Below are positions 1 through 10,302 of a stretch of DNA of 64,000 nucleotides, piece after piece. The translations under genes and the position numbers were made by a program. How positions within the stretch are numbered: the stretch's first letter is position 1; every line of letters begins with the position of its first letter. Below the pieces are notes generated by a model. The model was not told the DNA's origin and made no database searches. It worked only from the letters and a program-made list of their open reading frames with translations. Origin of the DNA: Anaerolinea sp. (GTDB lineage Bacteria > Chloroflexota > Anaerolineae > Anaerolineales > Anaerolineaceae); the NCBI GenBank assembly GCA_029975055.1, contig JARKPU010000022.1:124001-188000 (forward strand), in the 5' to 3' direction.

Positions 1-3000
1 CGAAGGCCAGGGCATCCGCGGGGCGGTCACAGGCCAGGGCCCACTCGCACAGGCCCTGCAGGCAGCGCAGGGCATGCAATTGCAGGCCGTTCTCTTCTGA
101 AAACGCGAGCGCCTCCTGCAAATCGGCGCCCACGTCCAGGCGGCCCTGACGCAGGCGGTCGATGGCCAGGTTGGCCTGCAGGAAAGGCAGCCAGAAGCCG
201 ATCACCTTGCTGCGCGCCACCTCAAGGCCGCGCGCGTGGACTTCTTCGGCCTGGGCGAACAGGTTGAGGTCCTGGAGGAGCATGCCGTGGAAATCGAGCG
301 CCACGCTGAGGTAGCGGTGGCTGTTCGACTCTCCGGCGATCTTCAGCGCCTCGCCGGAGAAGGCAAAGGCCTGCTCGTAATCGCCACGTCCGGCCATGGC
401 CAGCGAGAGGATGAACAGAGAGGGCATCATGTGCCAGCTCAGGCGCACTTCGCGGGTGATCTCGAGCGCCTCCTGAAGCACTTCCACCGCCTTGCCGTAC
501 TCAGCTCCGAGCATGCCGGTGTACATGGCGCCGAGGTTATGCAGGTTTTCGTCCACCAGGCCCTTATCGCCCAGCGCGGTTGCCAGGTCGATGGATTCGT
601 TCGCGTAGCGCACCGCCAGCGGGTATTGGGCGGCGAACCAGGCCGCCTCGCTCAGGCCGTGGATTGCCTGCGCCGCGACCAGGTCTTGCAGGCCGAGGGT
701 GCGGCAGATCTCGACCGCCTCGAGGTGATAGGCCGTGGCGCGGTTGTTATCGCCCTGGCTCCAAACCACGGTGCCCAGGTGGTAGAGCGACTCGGCAATG
801 GCGTGCTGGTCGCCGCTCTCGCGCGAGATGGCCAGGGCCTGTTCCAGGTAAACCCGCGCCTGGATGTAATTATCGCTGCGCCGGTGGAGCATCCCCAGGC
901 CGATCAGCAGGCTACGTTCGCGCTCGAGCCGGCCCGCCTTGTGCGCGTCATCGAGCGCAAGCTGCAGGTCGGCGGAAGCCTGTTCGAAATCGCCCAGCTG
1001 CAGGTTCGTTTCACCGCGCAGCTCGTACAGCCCGGTCAGGAATTCAGGCACCGCAGCCTGGGGGTGCGCCTCGAGCAGGGCAATCGCCCGGTCGTAGAAG
1101 CGCTGCGCCTCGCGCAGGCCAAACAGGCGCCTCGAGCGCTCGCCCGCCCGGCGCAGGAAGTGCGCGGCCTTGGGCCAGTTCTGGGCCTGCTCGTAGTGCT
1201 CGGCGATCGTGCCGGCGTTTTCGTCGATGAAGCGCTCGTCATGGTCTTCGAAGAAGCGCGCGGCTTCGGCGTGCAGGAAGGCGCGCCGGGCGTGCGTCAG
1301 GTCGTGATACACCACCTCGCGGATTTTATCGTGAGAGAAATCGTAGTGCAGGCCGTCTTCCACTTCACGCAGCAGGTGGCGGGCAAGCAGGTCCTCGAGG
1401 ATGGGGAGCAGGTCGCGCGCGGGCAGCCCGCTGACGGCCTGCAGCGTGGAAAATTCGAAACGGCGGTGCAGCACGGCGGCTGTTTCCAGCGCTTCGCGCC
1501 CCCGGCGCGGCACCCGGCGCAGCCGGCTGCGCACGTTTTCGCGTAGCGCCTCGGGGAGAGTCAATGCCAGGTTGGGGGAAAGCGCGCCCGAAGGGGCGCC
1601 GGAGCGTTCCTGTATGGCCGGGATGCCCTGCTCGAGCACCGATTGTAAGATGGTGACGAGAAAGAAAGGGTTGCCCTCGGTCTCGCTCTGGAACCACCCC
1701 GCCAGCTCCACCGGCACGCCCGAAGCCTCGAGCAGCCGGGTGATTTCAGGCGGGGTGAGCGGCTCAAGGTGGATCGATTGGGTGTGAGCCTCGCGGCGCA
1801 TATCGGCCGCAAAGCTGCTCAGGTCGGGGTTGGTATGCACCTCTTCGGCGCGGTAGGTGCACAGCAAAAGCACCGGCTGCCCGGCGATCGAGCGCGCCAG
1901 GTGATGCAGCGCCCGGATGGTGGCCAGGTCCGACCAGTGCAGGTCGTCGATCACCAGCACCAGGCCGTCTTCTTTGGCCAGCGTTTGAAAGAAGAGCGTC
2001 AGGGCGATCAGCAGGCGCGCCAGGCGGGTCTCATCCAGCCCGCCGGGCTGCGGGGCCGCCTGGGGGTTGATACGCCCCACCTCGGGGACGAGCGCGGCGA
2101 TCTCGGCCAGGGTGGAAGGCGGGAGGCTCTGGAAGCCGCGCCCGGGCAAAGTGTGCAGCACGCGGGCGATCAGATCGATGACCGGCTGAAAGGGGGTGGA
2201 TTGTTCGATCTGGTAGCAGCAGGCCAGCAGCGTTTGCACGCGGCGCTGCTGCGCGTAGCGCAATGTTTCGGCGACGAGGCGGCTTTTACCGATGCCGGGG
2301 TCGCCGTCGATGAGCACCACCTGGCCCTGGCCGGTGATGAGCTGATCAACGCAGCCTTTCAATAGGGCAAGCTCGCGTTCGCGGCCCACAAAACCGGTCG
2401 GCGGCGGCGGGGCGGCTTCGGCGGGCAGCCAGCGGGCAGGGGCGGCGCTCCCTTCGCCCTGGCGGTGCAGCACCTGCTGGTAGAGGGCTTCCGTTTCAGG
2501 AGATGGTTCGACGCCCAGCTCTTCTTGCAGCATGTCGCGGCAGGCGCGGTAGGCTTGCAGCGCCTGGGCGTGCTCTCCGAGCGCGGCAAAGCAGACCATC
2601 CGGCGGCGGTAGGCGGCCTCGCGTGTGGGGTCGTGCGCCAGGCTTTCGCCGGCCAGGGCAAGGGCAGAATCGAAGCGCTTGCGGGCGATGTATTCGCCGG
2701 CCAGCTCGTCCAGCAGTTCGAGGAAGGCGGCCTGGAGCTGCTCGCGGAGCCCGGCAGCCCAATCGTCGTACAGGTTTTCCGGCAGAAAGGGCCCGGTGTA
2801 GAGCCTCCGGGCAGCCTCGAGGGCCTCGATGCGCCTGGGGCCGGCCCCGGCCGAACGGGCCGCCTGCACCTGCGCCAGGAAGGCTTCCACATCCACCCAG
2901 GCGCCGTTATCGGCGTTGAAGCGATACCCGAGCGGGCCGCTGAGGATGAAGCGCGACTCGCCTCCGCGCGGCAGGCCGGGCTCGAGGACGCGGCGGGCCT

Positions 3001-3226
3001 GGCTGGCGGTGACCCACAGGTTGTTGCGGGCGCTGCCCAGGCCAAGATCGGGCCACAGGTATTCCATCAAGCGGTCGGCGGAGACCCAGCCCGTGGAAGA
3101 CCGCTCGGCGAGCAGGATTTTGAGGAAAGATTGGCTTTTCTGGGTGGGCCAGCTTTCCGGCGCGATGAGCGCGTCTTCTCGCCAGACGGCGAACCCTCCC
3201 AGCATGTTGATGCGCAGGTTCGGCAT
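1..3226 (-). CDS. SARP/BTAD-type transcriptional activator with AAA ATPase and TPR-like C-terminus (partial, runs off left edge)
   Basis: Reading frame from ATG at 3226 (MPNLRINMLGGFAVWREDALIAPESWPTQKSQ...) stays open to position 1; internal FVGRERELALL...LIDGDPGIGKSRLVAE Walker A. Not listed in the ORF track because it has no stop in the window. Confidence 0.85.
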   Translation of the reverse strand, partial: MPNLRINMLGGFAVWREDALIAPESWPTQKSQSFLKILLAERSSTGWVSADRLMEYLWPDLGLGSARNNLWVTASQARRVLEPGLPRGGESRFILSGPLGYRFNADNGAWVDVEAFLAQVQAARSAGAGPRRIEALEAARRLYTGPFLPENLYDDWAAGLREQLQAAFLELLDELAGEYIARKRFDSALALAGESLAHDPTREAAYRRRMVCFAALGEHAQALQAYRACRDMLQEELGVEPSPETEALYQQVLHRQGEGSAAPARWLPAEAAPPPPTGFVGRERELALLKGCVDQLITGQGQVVLIDGDPGIGKSRLVAETLRYAQQRRVQTLLACCYQIEQSTPFQPVIDLIARVLHTLPGRGFQSLPPSTLAEIAALVPEVGRINPQAAPQPGGLDETRLARLLIALTLFFQTLAKEDGLVLVIDDLHWSDLATIRALHHLARSIAGQPVLLLCTYRAEEVHTNPDLSSFAADMRREAHTQSIHLEPLTPPEITRLLEASGVPVELAGWFQSETEGNPFFLVTILQSVLEQGIPAIQERSGAPSGALSPNLALTLPEALRENVRSRLRRVPRRGREALETAAVLHRRFEFSTLQAVSGLPARDLLPILEDLLARHLLREVEDGLHYDFSHDKIREVVYHDLTHARRAFLHAEAARFFEDHDERFIDENAGTIAEHYEQAQNWPKAAHFLRRAGERSRRLFGLREAQRFYDRAIALLEAHPQAAVPEFLTGLYELRGETNLQLGDFEQASADLQLALDDAHKAGRLERERSLLIGLGMLHRRSDNYIQARVYLEQALAISRESGDQHAIAESLYHLGTVVWSQGDNNRATAYHLEAVEICRTLGLQDLVAAQAIHGLSEAAWFAAQYPLAVRYANESIDLATALGDKGLVDENLHNLGAMYTGMLGAEYGKAVEVLQEALEITREVRLSWHMMPSLFILSLAMAGRGDYEQAFAFSGEALKIAGESNSHRYLSVALDFHGMLLQDLNLFAQAEEVHARGLEVARSKVIGFWLPFLQANLAIDRLRQGRLDVGADLQEALAFSEENGLQLHALRCLQGLCEWALACDRPADALAF

Positions 3227-3497
3227 TCACACGGCTTTCAGAAGCCCCCGGCGGAGGGTGCCCCTGCCGGGGTGGATGAAATCGAAGTCTTTCTCTCTGG
3301 GATGGGGAGGTGTATTGAGGGAAGAGCGAAAGAGCATCCGCGGATACATGAATATATTGACCTTAATCATAATAGATGGGCGCGGGAAGTCAAGCCGGAT
3401 TCTTGCTTTAATCGGCGCAGTGCGGGTGGGTTGGGCGGGCCGGGGTCTTCATATTGTTTTAACCCGCAAGTCTATAATCGGATATTGGAGGTGAAAT

Positions 3498-4079
3498 ATG
3501 TCTATCAAAACAATCGAAATGCCCGATCCCCCTTTCATTCAACGTTTATTTGGCAGCGCGGGATGGGCCTGGTTGTGGTTGGTGGTGCGCGTTTATGTGG
3601 GGTATTCGTGGCTGGAGGCGGGCATTGGCAAGCTGAGCAACCCCGGCTGGACGCAGACAGGCGAGGCGCTCAAGGGTTTTTGGGCCAATGCCGTGCGAAT
3701 CCCTGAGGCCCCGGCGCGCGCGCCGATTGCCTTCGATTGGTACCGCGCGTTCATCCAGTCGTTATTGGACAGCGGCTCGTACACCTGGTTCTCGAAGCTG
3801 GTGGTGGCAGGTGAGCTGCTGATCGGCGTGGCGCTGATTTTAGGGGCTTTCGCGGGCGTGGCGGCGTTTCTGGGCGGCTTTATGAACTGGAATTTCATGA
3901 TGGCAGGCACCGCCAGTATCAATCCGGTGCTGTTCACGCTGTCGATCTTTTTGATCCTGGCGTGGAAAAATGCCGGCTGGTGGGGCCTTGACCGGTGGCT
4001 GCTGCCGGCGCTCGGCACGCCGTGGAGCCCCGGGAAAGCGTTTGCGAAGAAGCAGCCTCAGGAGGCGGGCGGGGGATAA
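3498..4079 (+). CDS. DoxX/DoxD-like membrane protein
   Basis: About 190 aa, four hydrophobic segments, WLWLVVRVYVGYSWLEAGIGKL typical of the DoxX family. Confidence 0.75.
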   Translation: MSIKTIEMPDPPFIQRLFGSAGWAWLWLVVRVYVGYSWLEAGIGKLSNPGWTQTGEALKGFWANAVRIPEAPARAPIAFDWYRAFIQSLLDSGSYTWFSKLVVAGELLIGVALILGAFAGVAAFLGGFMNWNFMMAGTASINPVLFTLSIFLILAWKNAGWWGLDRWLLPALGTPWSPGKAFAKKQPQEAGGG

Positions 4080-4145
4080 TCTGCGAGAATAACCGCCCCC
4101 CCGGCGCACCCGAAGGGATGAGGGACATGAAAAAGAGAAGAGACT

Positions 4146-4242
4146 AACCGCAAAGGACGCGAAGGACGCGAAAGCACTCAGGAAGGAAGAGCGGGCTGAT
4201 TTTCCGCTCTTCCTTCGTGTTTCTTCGCGTTCCTTAGCGGTT
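4146..4242. repeat. MITE-like 97-bp inverted-repeat element
   Basis: AACCGCAAAGGACGCGAAGG... with ...TTCGCGTTCCTTAGCGGTT; inner stem GGAAGAGCGG/CCGCTCTTCC. Confidence 0.7.
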
Positions 4243-4304
4243 CAAAATCTTACCCCGGCGCACCTGCAAGGTTGAAGGGCGCGACGAACGAGTTTAAGAA
4301 ACAA

Positions 4305-6248
4305 TCACCACTTCGGCGTGGGAGATACCTCGGGCGGGTTGGTCGGCTCGGGGGTGCCCTTGGTCGGCGTGGGAGGCACATCCGGCGGGGCAGTGGGTTC
4401 GATCGTCCCCGTGACGGTGGGCCAGGCGGTGAAGGTGGGCGTGGGCGGCGGCGGGTTGATGTGGATATTGTAGCTGAAGGAGCAAATCGGCTCTGAGCCG
4501 CGCGTAAAGGCCCACACCTCGCCGAAATCGCCCCAATCGAACGGCGCGGCGGCCCGGATGGTGAAGCGATAGGTCTCGCCGGGCAGCACCGAGCGCGACA
4601 GGTCGTAGGCGTCTGCACCGGAGTGCAGCGGCCCCCCTCCCAGCGCGGTGACGAAGGCCAGGTCAACATCTCCGCTCGACCACGTCTTCGCGGTGGTGTT
4701 CTTCACCTCGATCTCAACGGTGAAGTCCTCGTTGGGCCGGAAGACCCTGCCGTTTGCGGGCGATTGATAGGTGAGAGCGCAGGCGGCGGAGGTGATGTCG
4801 GCCGGGATCCAATCCGGCAGAGGGGTGGCAACCACCTGGACGTTCTCCGCCGCGAAGAGGCGCACATTGGGCTCCATCACCCAGGCGAAACCCGTGGCCG
4901 AGACGGAAGGCGAGACCTTCACCTGCAGCCACATCCCATCCACCGTGCGCCCGGTGACGGCCAGGAGCTGCCCTTTGAGGGCGAAATCGAGCACCGAGAA
5001 CCACTCGCCCGGCCCGGCGCGCAGATTGATGGTGACATACGGCGCGGCGAGTGCACCCCCGGCTTCAGCCTTGGGGAAGCGCGTGGCCGCAGCCCCCGGC
5101 AGGACGGGGACGACGGGCACGTTCTCGGTGTGCGTGGCGTGCACTGCCGAGGCTAATATCCAGCCGGAAGCCGCCGGGACGACCTCGGGCGGCAGGTACA
5201 CCTTCCAATACCTGCCGGGCGCGTCTCGGCCGATGACAAACAGGCTGGCGCCGGTCAGCGCCGCCGAGATGGGCGGGTATTCCTCGCCGGGGCCGGCGAG
5301 GATGAGCTGCGGGTCGGTGAGCAGCACCTGCGGGTCATCCAGGCGCGGGAGGGGGTATGAATGGCCGAAGTCTTCAGCCGGGGCAGGCAGCGAAGGGACG
5401 GCGGCGTAGTTCTCTGCCCGCACCGTGCCCTGCTTCACCCACCCGATTCCAGCGGGGTAACCGGGCAGGCGCAGCGCCCACCAGGGCGTGAACTTGCCGA
5501 CGATCTCGGCCTGCGCGCCCGCCGGGAGCACGCCATAGGCCGGGTAGGAGTCGCCTGGGCCGAGGCGCACCGGCACGTTGGCCTCGGCGCCGGCGCTGGC
5601 GGCTCCCTCGGCGGGAGCAGGGAAAGAGAGAATGATTTGCGGGGCGAACTGCATCGAACCGCCGCCCTGCAGGCCAAGCTCGAGGTAGCCTTCATTTAGC
5701 TGATAGGCGGAGACCTGGCCAAGCTCGAGCGCAAATTCACTGCCCAGCGAACCCGGTGGGCAAGCCATCTTGGTCATCGCGCCCACATTGAGGGCCAGGG
5801 CGCCGTTTCCGGCCAGGGTGTAGGAGCCGGAAGCCGTGTTGCAATCGGCCTGGGTTTGCAGCTTGCCGGATGGGTCGAACTGCAGGGTGTAGCGCAGCGG
5901 GTCGGCCACAGTGAGAGATTCACCGCCGCCGAGGGCGGGGCGGGCGGAGCGAGTCCACGTCCACAGCGCGCCGGGCAGACCGCTGGCGGCAAGGTCAACC
6001 GGGGCGGCGGCCGGCGGGGCGGGGGTATCGGTGGGGGCGGCAGGGACGGTTGGCGTGGCAGTGGCAGCAGCGGCGCCGCCTCCGGCCGGCGAGGTGGGAC
6101 TGGCGGTGGGGGCGGTGGTGGCCGGTAACTCAGCCGAGGTGGGCTGGGGGGCGGTGGTGGCGCTGGGCGTGGCGGTGGTGCAGGCCGTGATGAACAACAC
6201 GGCAATCAGGGTGACCGCCCTGACGGCCGCGGCGGTGAGTCTGGGCAT
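4305..6248 (-). CDS. Lipoprotein with META/HslJ-like domain, SH3-like segments and C-terminal NBR1-Ig-like domain
   Basis: Lipobox LFITAC; SGSYTLAGNGALAL...; repeated NLRAGPGEWFSVLD-type SH3 motifs; WSSGDVDLAFVTALGG...LPGETYRFTIRAAAP NBR1-Ig pattern. Confidence 0.8.
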   Translation of the reverse strand: MPRLTAAAVRAVTLIAVLFITACTTATPSATTAPQPTSAELPATTAPTASPTSPAGGGAAAATATPTVPAAPTDTPAPPAAAPVDLAASGLPGALWTWTRSARPALGGGESLTVADPLRYTLQFDPSGKLQTQADCNTASGSYTLAGNGALALNVGAMTKMACPPGSLGSEFALELGQVSAYQLNEGYLELGLQGGGSMQFAPQIILSFPAPAEGAASAGAEANVPVRLGPGDSYPAYGVLPAGAQAEIVGKFTPWWALRLPGYPAGIGWVKQGTVRAENYAAVPSLPAPAEDFGHSYPLPRLDDPQVLLTDPQLILAGPGEEYPPISAALTGASLFVIGRDAPGRYWKVYLPPEVVPAASGWILASAVHATHTENVPVVPVLPGAAATRFPKAEAGGALAAPYVTINLRAGPGEWFSVLDFALKGQLLAVTGRTVDGMWLQVKVSPSVSATGFAWVMEPNVRLFAAENVQVVATPLPDWIPADITSAACALTYQSPANGRVFRPNEDFTVEIEVKNTTAKTWSSGDVDLAFVTALGGGPLHSGADAYDLSRSVLPGETYRFTIRAAAPFDWGDFGEVWAFTRGSEPICSFSYNIHINPPPPTPTFTAWPTVTGTIEPTAPPDVPPTPTKGTPEPTNPPEVSPTPKW

Positions 6249-6388
6249 CTTTATCCTCTAGGTTGGGTTGGCTTCAATTATAGTATGGAATTGGCGCAGG
6301 CCGGTTAGAATCGGTGGTAGCTTCCGGTTCTCGAGAACTCAATCTGGAATCGGGTCAGGATTCGCCCGCGGCTTCGGGCGGCCGCACG

Positions 6389-7549
6389 CTAATCAGACTG
6401 GGCGCCTACCCGCCCCACGAACAGCTTTACCGGCATGCCCCCGTTGAGCAGCGGCAGCGCGCGTTCGAAGCGGATGCGCGTGTGCCCCGCCAGGTACGGC
6501 GTGGAACACAGCATGGCCAGTTCCCAGCCGGGGCAATGCGCCCGCAGCACGTTGCCAAATTGAGCATACAGGTCGCGCAGGTCGCGCCCGGGGCTTATCC
6601 GCACGCCGTAAGGCGGGTTGGTCACCACCCAGCCCGGCCCCGGCGGGGGCTGGATGCCCGAAACTGCCCGGCAATCGAACTGGATCTCACCCGCCACCCC
6701 GGCGCGCTCGGCGTTGGCCTGCGCGGTGCGCACCGCCCCCGCGTCGCGGTCGGAGGCCTGAATGACCCCCGGCGCGGGGCGCTCGTTCGCCGCCGCCTGC
6801 GCCAGCAGCGCCTGCCAGCGCGCGTCATCGTAGCCGGGCCAATCCATGAAGGCAAAGCGGCGTTGTTTGCCGGGGGCCGCCCGCCGGGCCATCAGCGCCG
6901 CCTCGATGGCAATTGTCCCCGAGCCGCAGAACGGGTCGAGCAGGGGCGCAGAGGGGTTCTCGGCCCAGCCGGAGGCAAAAAGCATCGCGGCGGCCAGCGT
7001 CTCGCGCAGGGGGGCCTTGGCCGTTTCCAGGCGGTAGCCGCGCCGGTGCAGCAGCGCCCCAGAGCTATCAACACTGATGGTGCAATGGTCGTGCAGCAGC
7101 CGAACCACCACCAGCTGCGGCAAAGGCGGCGCGGACTCATCGAAGCGCGCCGCCTCGGGCGGCTTGCCCAGCCGGTCGCCTGCCGCCGCGGCAATGCGCT
7201 CGGCCACCGCGCCGGAATGGTAGAGTTTGGATTTATGGCAGGTCACCCGCACTGCCAGCCGCCCTCCCGGGGCGAGGTAGCTCTCCCACGGCAGGCGCGC
7301 GGCCTTCTTGCGCAGTTCAGGGAAGCCCGCGGCGTAAAAATCGCCCAGGCGCACCAGCACGCGGCTGGCGGTGCGCAGGTGCAAATTGGCGCGGTAGAGC
7401 GCATCCAGCCCGCCCTCGAACGCCACGCCCCCGCCCTCCTCGCCTTCATCCACAGCCTCGGCCTGCGCCGCGATGCCCAGCCCGGCCAGCTCGCGCATGG
7501 CGAACGGCTCCAGCCCGGGCGCGGTGACGGCAAACAGGCGCAGATTCAT
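6389..7549 (-). CDS. THUMP-domain class I SAM-dependent RNA methyltransferase (RlmL/YpsC-like)
   Basis: LLDPFCGSGTIAIEAALMA and VVTNPPYGVRI motifs. Confidence 0.88.
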   Translation of the reverse strand: MNLRLFAVTAPGLEPFAMRELAGLGIAAQAEAVDEGEEGGGVAFEGGLDALYRANLHLRTASRVLVRLGDFYAAGFPELRKKAARLPWESYLAPGGRLAVRVTCHKSKLYHSGAVAERIAAAAGDRLGKPPEAARFDESAPPLPQLVVVRLLHDHCTISVDSSGALLHRRGYRLETAKAPLRETLAAAMLFASGWAENPSAPLLDPFCGSGTIAIEAALMARRAAPGKQRRFAFMDWPGYDDARWQALLAQAAANERPAPGVIQASDRDAGAVRTAQANAERAGVAGEIQFDCRAVSGIQPPPGPGWVVTNPPYGVRISPGRDLRDLYAQFGNVLRAHCPGWELAMLCSTPYLAGHTRIRFERALPLLNGGMPVKLFVGRVGAQSD

Positions 7550-9270
7550 GGCTTGCGCGGCCCCCGGCCCGCGGCGGGTTTACTCACCACCACCGCCTTC
7601 TGGCGCTCGCGGCGCGCGTGGTCTTTCTCCACAAAGAGCGGTTCCAGCGTGAACGGATCCAGCCCGGTGTAATACATCAGCGCCGAATAGGTGGAAGGCA
7701 GGGGCGTGAAGATTTGCACCTGTTCCGGCGAGATGTGCAGCTTGCGCCCGGCAAATTCCTTCAGGCGGCGCATGTCGCTCTCGGTGCAGCCCGGGTGCGC
7801 AGCGATCAGGTAATAGGTCAGGTACTGTTCCTTGCCCGCCTCCGCCGAAAGCTCATCGAACAACGCCTTGAACTTGAGCAGCGCTTCCTTGCCCGGTTTG
7901 CCCATGCGCGCCAGCACGTGCTCTTCCGAGTGCTCGGGGGCCACCTTCAGCTGCCCCGAGACGTGCCAGCCCACAATCTCCTTCAAGTAGCCGCGCCCGT
8001 GCGCCCGGTCGGCCAGCACCAGGTCATAGCGAATGCCCGAGGCCACGAAAGCCCGCTTCACACCGGGCAGGCTCCGCACGCGCCGCAGCAGTTCGATCTG
8101 CGGGGAATGGTCTGGCTTGAGCGCCGGGCAGACCTGCGGCGAAAGGCAGCGCCGGTCGGGGCAGGCGCCGCTCGTCAGCTTCTTGCGGCACTCGTAGCCG
8201 TACATGTTGGCAGTCGGCCCGCCGATGTCGTGGATATACCCCTTGAAGCCGGGCAGCCGCGTCAGCTCCTCCGCCTCCGCAAGGATCGACTCTGCACTGC
8301 GCCAGCGCACCGTGCGCCCCTCGTGCACGGCGATCGAGCAATAATTGCACTCGCCATAGCAGCCCCGGTGCGTGCTGATCGAAAAACGGATCGTCTCCAG
8401 GGCCTTCACCGCCCCCTGGCGCTCGTATTCGGGGTGCTGCGCCCTGCGGTAGGGCAGCGCCGCGAAGGCATCCAGCTTCTCCTGCGAGGGGTAAGGCGCG
8501 GGCGGGTTCTGCACCAGGCAGCGCTCGCCGTGGCGCTGGAAAAGTCCTTTTGCACTGAGCGGGTCGCTGTTGCGGTAGAAAACATGGAACATCTCGATGA
8601 ACGCCAGTTTGTCGGCAGCCACGCTTTCATACGCGGGCAGCTCCAGGTAACCCGCCGGCGGCCGGTTGGCAATGTAGCACAGCCCGCGCAAGGCGCGCAC
8701 GTCTTCGCCGGCCTGCAGGGCCCGCGCCAACGCCGTCACGCTCTCCTCAGCCATCCCGTAAAGCAGGAAATCGGCCTTGGCGTCGAAGAGGATCGAGCGC
8801 CGGATCGAGTCGCTCCAAAAATCGTAATGCGCCACCCGCCGCAGCGAAGCCTCGATGCCCCCCAGCACCACCGGGCAGGTATGCTTGAAGAAGCGCCGGA
8901 TCAGGTTGGTATAGACCAGCGTGGCCCGGTCGGGGCGGCGGTCGTTCAGCCCGCCGGGGGTGTAATCGTCGCTGCGGCGCTTCTTCTTGGCGGCGGTGTA
9001 GTTGGCCACCATCGAATCCACGCTGCCGCCCGTCACCCCCCAAAAGAGACGCGGCTCACCCAGGCGGGTGATGTCATCCCCCCGGTCCACCTGCGGCTGC
9101 GCGATGATCCCCACGCGGAAGCCTGCCGCTTCCAGCACGCGGCCGATTACCGCCGCGCCGATATAGGGGCTGTCGATGTAACTGTCGCCGGTGACGAGGA
9201 TCACATCCAGCCGGTCCCAGCCGCGCTCGCGCAACTCTGCGGGGGTGGTTGGGAGGAACGGAACGTTCAT
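7546..9270 (-). CDS. YgiQ family radical SAM protein
   Basis: RGCYGECNYCSIAVHEG radical-SAM cluster motif; N-terminal GWDRLDVILVTGDSYIDSPYIGAAVIGRVLE characteristic of YgiQ. Confidence 0.92.
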   Translation of the reverse strand: MNVPFLPTTPAELRERGWDRLDVILVTGDSYIDSPYIGAAVIGRVLEAAGFRVGIIAQPQVDRGDDITRLGEPRLFWGVTGGSVDSMVANYTAAKKKRRSDDYTPGGLNDRRPDRATLVYTNLIRRFFKHTCPVVLGGIEASLRRVAHYDFWSDSIRRSILFDAKADFLLYGMAEESVTALARALQAGEDVRALRGLCYIANRPPAGYLELPAYESVAADKLAFIEMFHVFYRNSDPLSAKGLFQRHGERCLVQNPPAPYPSQEKLDAFAALPYRRAQHPEYERQGAVKALETIRFSISTHRGCYGECNYCSIAVHEGRTVRWRSAESILAEAEELTRLPGFKGYIHDIGGPTANMYGYECRKKLTSGACPDRRCLSPQVCPALKPDHSPQIELLRRVRSLPGVKRAFVASGIRYDLVLADRAHGRGYLKEIVGWHVSGQLKVAPEHSEEHVLARMGKPGKEALLKFKALFDELSAEAGKEQYLTYYLIAAHPGCTESDMRRLKEFAGRKLHISPEQVQIFTPLPSTYSALMYYTGLDPFTLEPLFVEKDHARRERQKAVVVSKPAAGRGPRKP

Positions 9271-9320
9271 TCAGCGCCCTTTCTACCGCTAGGGGCGGGG
9301 GTTGGCATCTGCTCTCCTGT

Positions 9321-10145
9321 TCACTCGCCCGGCTTCTCACCGTCGTAATAAATTGCCATGTTGCCCAGCACCCCCCAGGAATTCTCGAACACCCTGGTGG
9401 GCACGTCAATGAACCGGCCGTTGGTCATGTAGCGGATATGATCCTCATTATATCCGGTGAGGATGATGGTGTGCTCATAAGCCGCCACGATGACCTTCTG
9501 GCCGTCTTTGGCGGTATATTCGGCGGGCACGCCCCCCTCCACGTTGCCGATCACCCAGGCGATCACAGGGCGGTCGTGCGCCAGTTCATCCTTCACCTGC
9601 TCCACCGTCCAACCCTTCACGGCGCGGGCCGGCAGCCCATATTTCACCAGCAGGTCGGCCACCGGCGGCGCATGGACGCCGTAACCATAGGGCGGCACCT
9701 GCCCCCACGGCGCGTTGACGCTCCCGACAAAGCCCTTCTCGGGGTTATCCGAAAGCGGCAGGGCAAACTGGAAGTCGAATTCCGCGATGGTCACGCCGAA
9801 GTACCCCGCCCAATCGGAGGCCACGGCGGCCTCGCAGCTCAGGCTGAAGTGCTGGCGGTGCCCGGTGATGGCGCGAATGTAGTGCTCGGCGGGGCGGGTG
9901 GGCGTGGGGGTGAGGGTGGGGGTGGCCGTCGGCTGCAGCGAGGGTGTGGCGCTGGGCGCCAGGGTGGGCGAAGGCGCAGGCGTGAGGGTGCGCGCGGCCT
10001 CCGGCGCGAGCGGGGAGGCAGCGGCGAGGGCCTCGGCCTGCCCCGCGGCCCCTGCGGCGCAGGCGCTCAGAAGCAGCAGCCCCGCCAGGGCAGCCAAATG
10101 GGGTAAAACCTTGCGTAAACGATAAAGGGAGGTCGCTGTGAGCAT
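9321..10145 (-). CDS. C39-like cysteine peptidase lipoprotein
   Basis: Lipobox LLLSAC; HRQHFSLSCEAAVASDWAGYFG (Cys) and YEHTIILTGYNEDHI (His). Confidence 0.75.
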   Translation of the reverse strand: MLTATSLYRLRKVLPHLAALAGLLLLSACAAGAAGQAEALAAASPLAPEAARTLTPAPSPTLAPSATPSLQPTATPTLTPTPTRPAEHYIRAITGHRQHFSLSCEAAVASDWAGYFGVTIAEFDFQFALPLSDNPEKGFVGSVNAPWGQVPPYGYGVHAPPVADLLVKYGLPARAVKGWTVEQVKDELAHDRPVIAWVIGNVEGGVPAEYTAKDGQKVIVAAYEHTIILTGYNEDHIRYMTNGRFIDVPTRVFENSWGVLGNMAIYYDGEKPGE

Positions 10146-10302
10146 AAGCTATTCCGCCCACAGTATACCAGACCCCCCCATGCATCGCGGCAATGCGTGG
10201 GCGCGGCTCGATCCACCCCCACCCGCAGGGGCGGTGTTTCGGAGGGGGTAGAATCACCGCGGCCTCGATGAAGGGTTTGGGAGGGGTTAGCAGGAAAACC
10301 CC

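Noticed and set aside
236-1546. 436-aa plus-strand ORF, also 1769-2365 and 2465-3706
   Set aside because: Antisense shadows of the SARP/AAA regulator reading frame, which carries real motifs on the minus strand.
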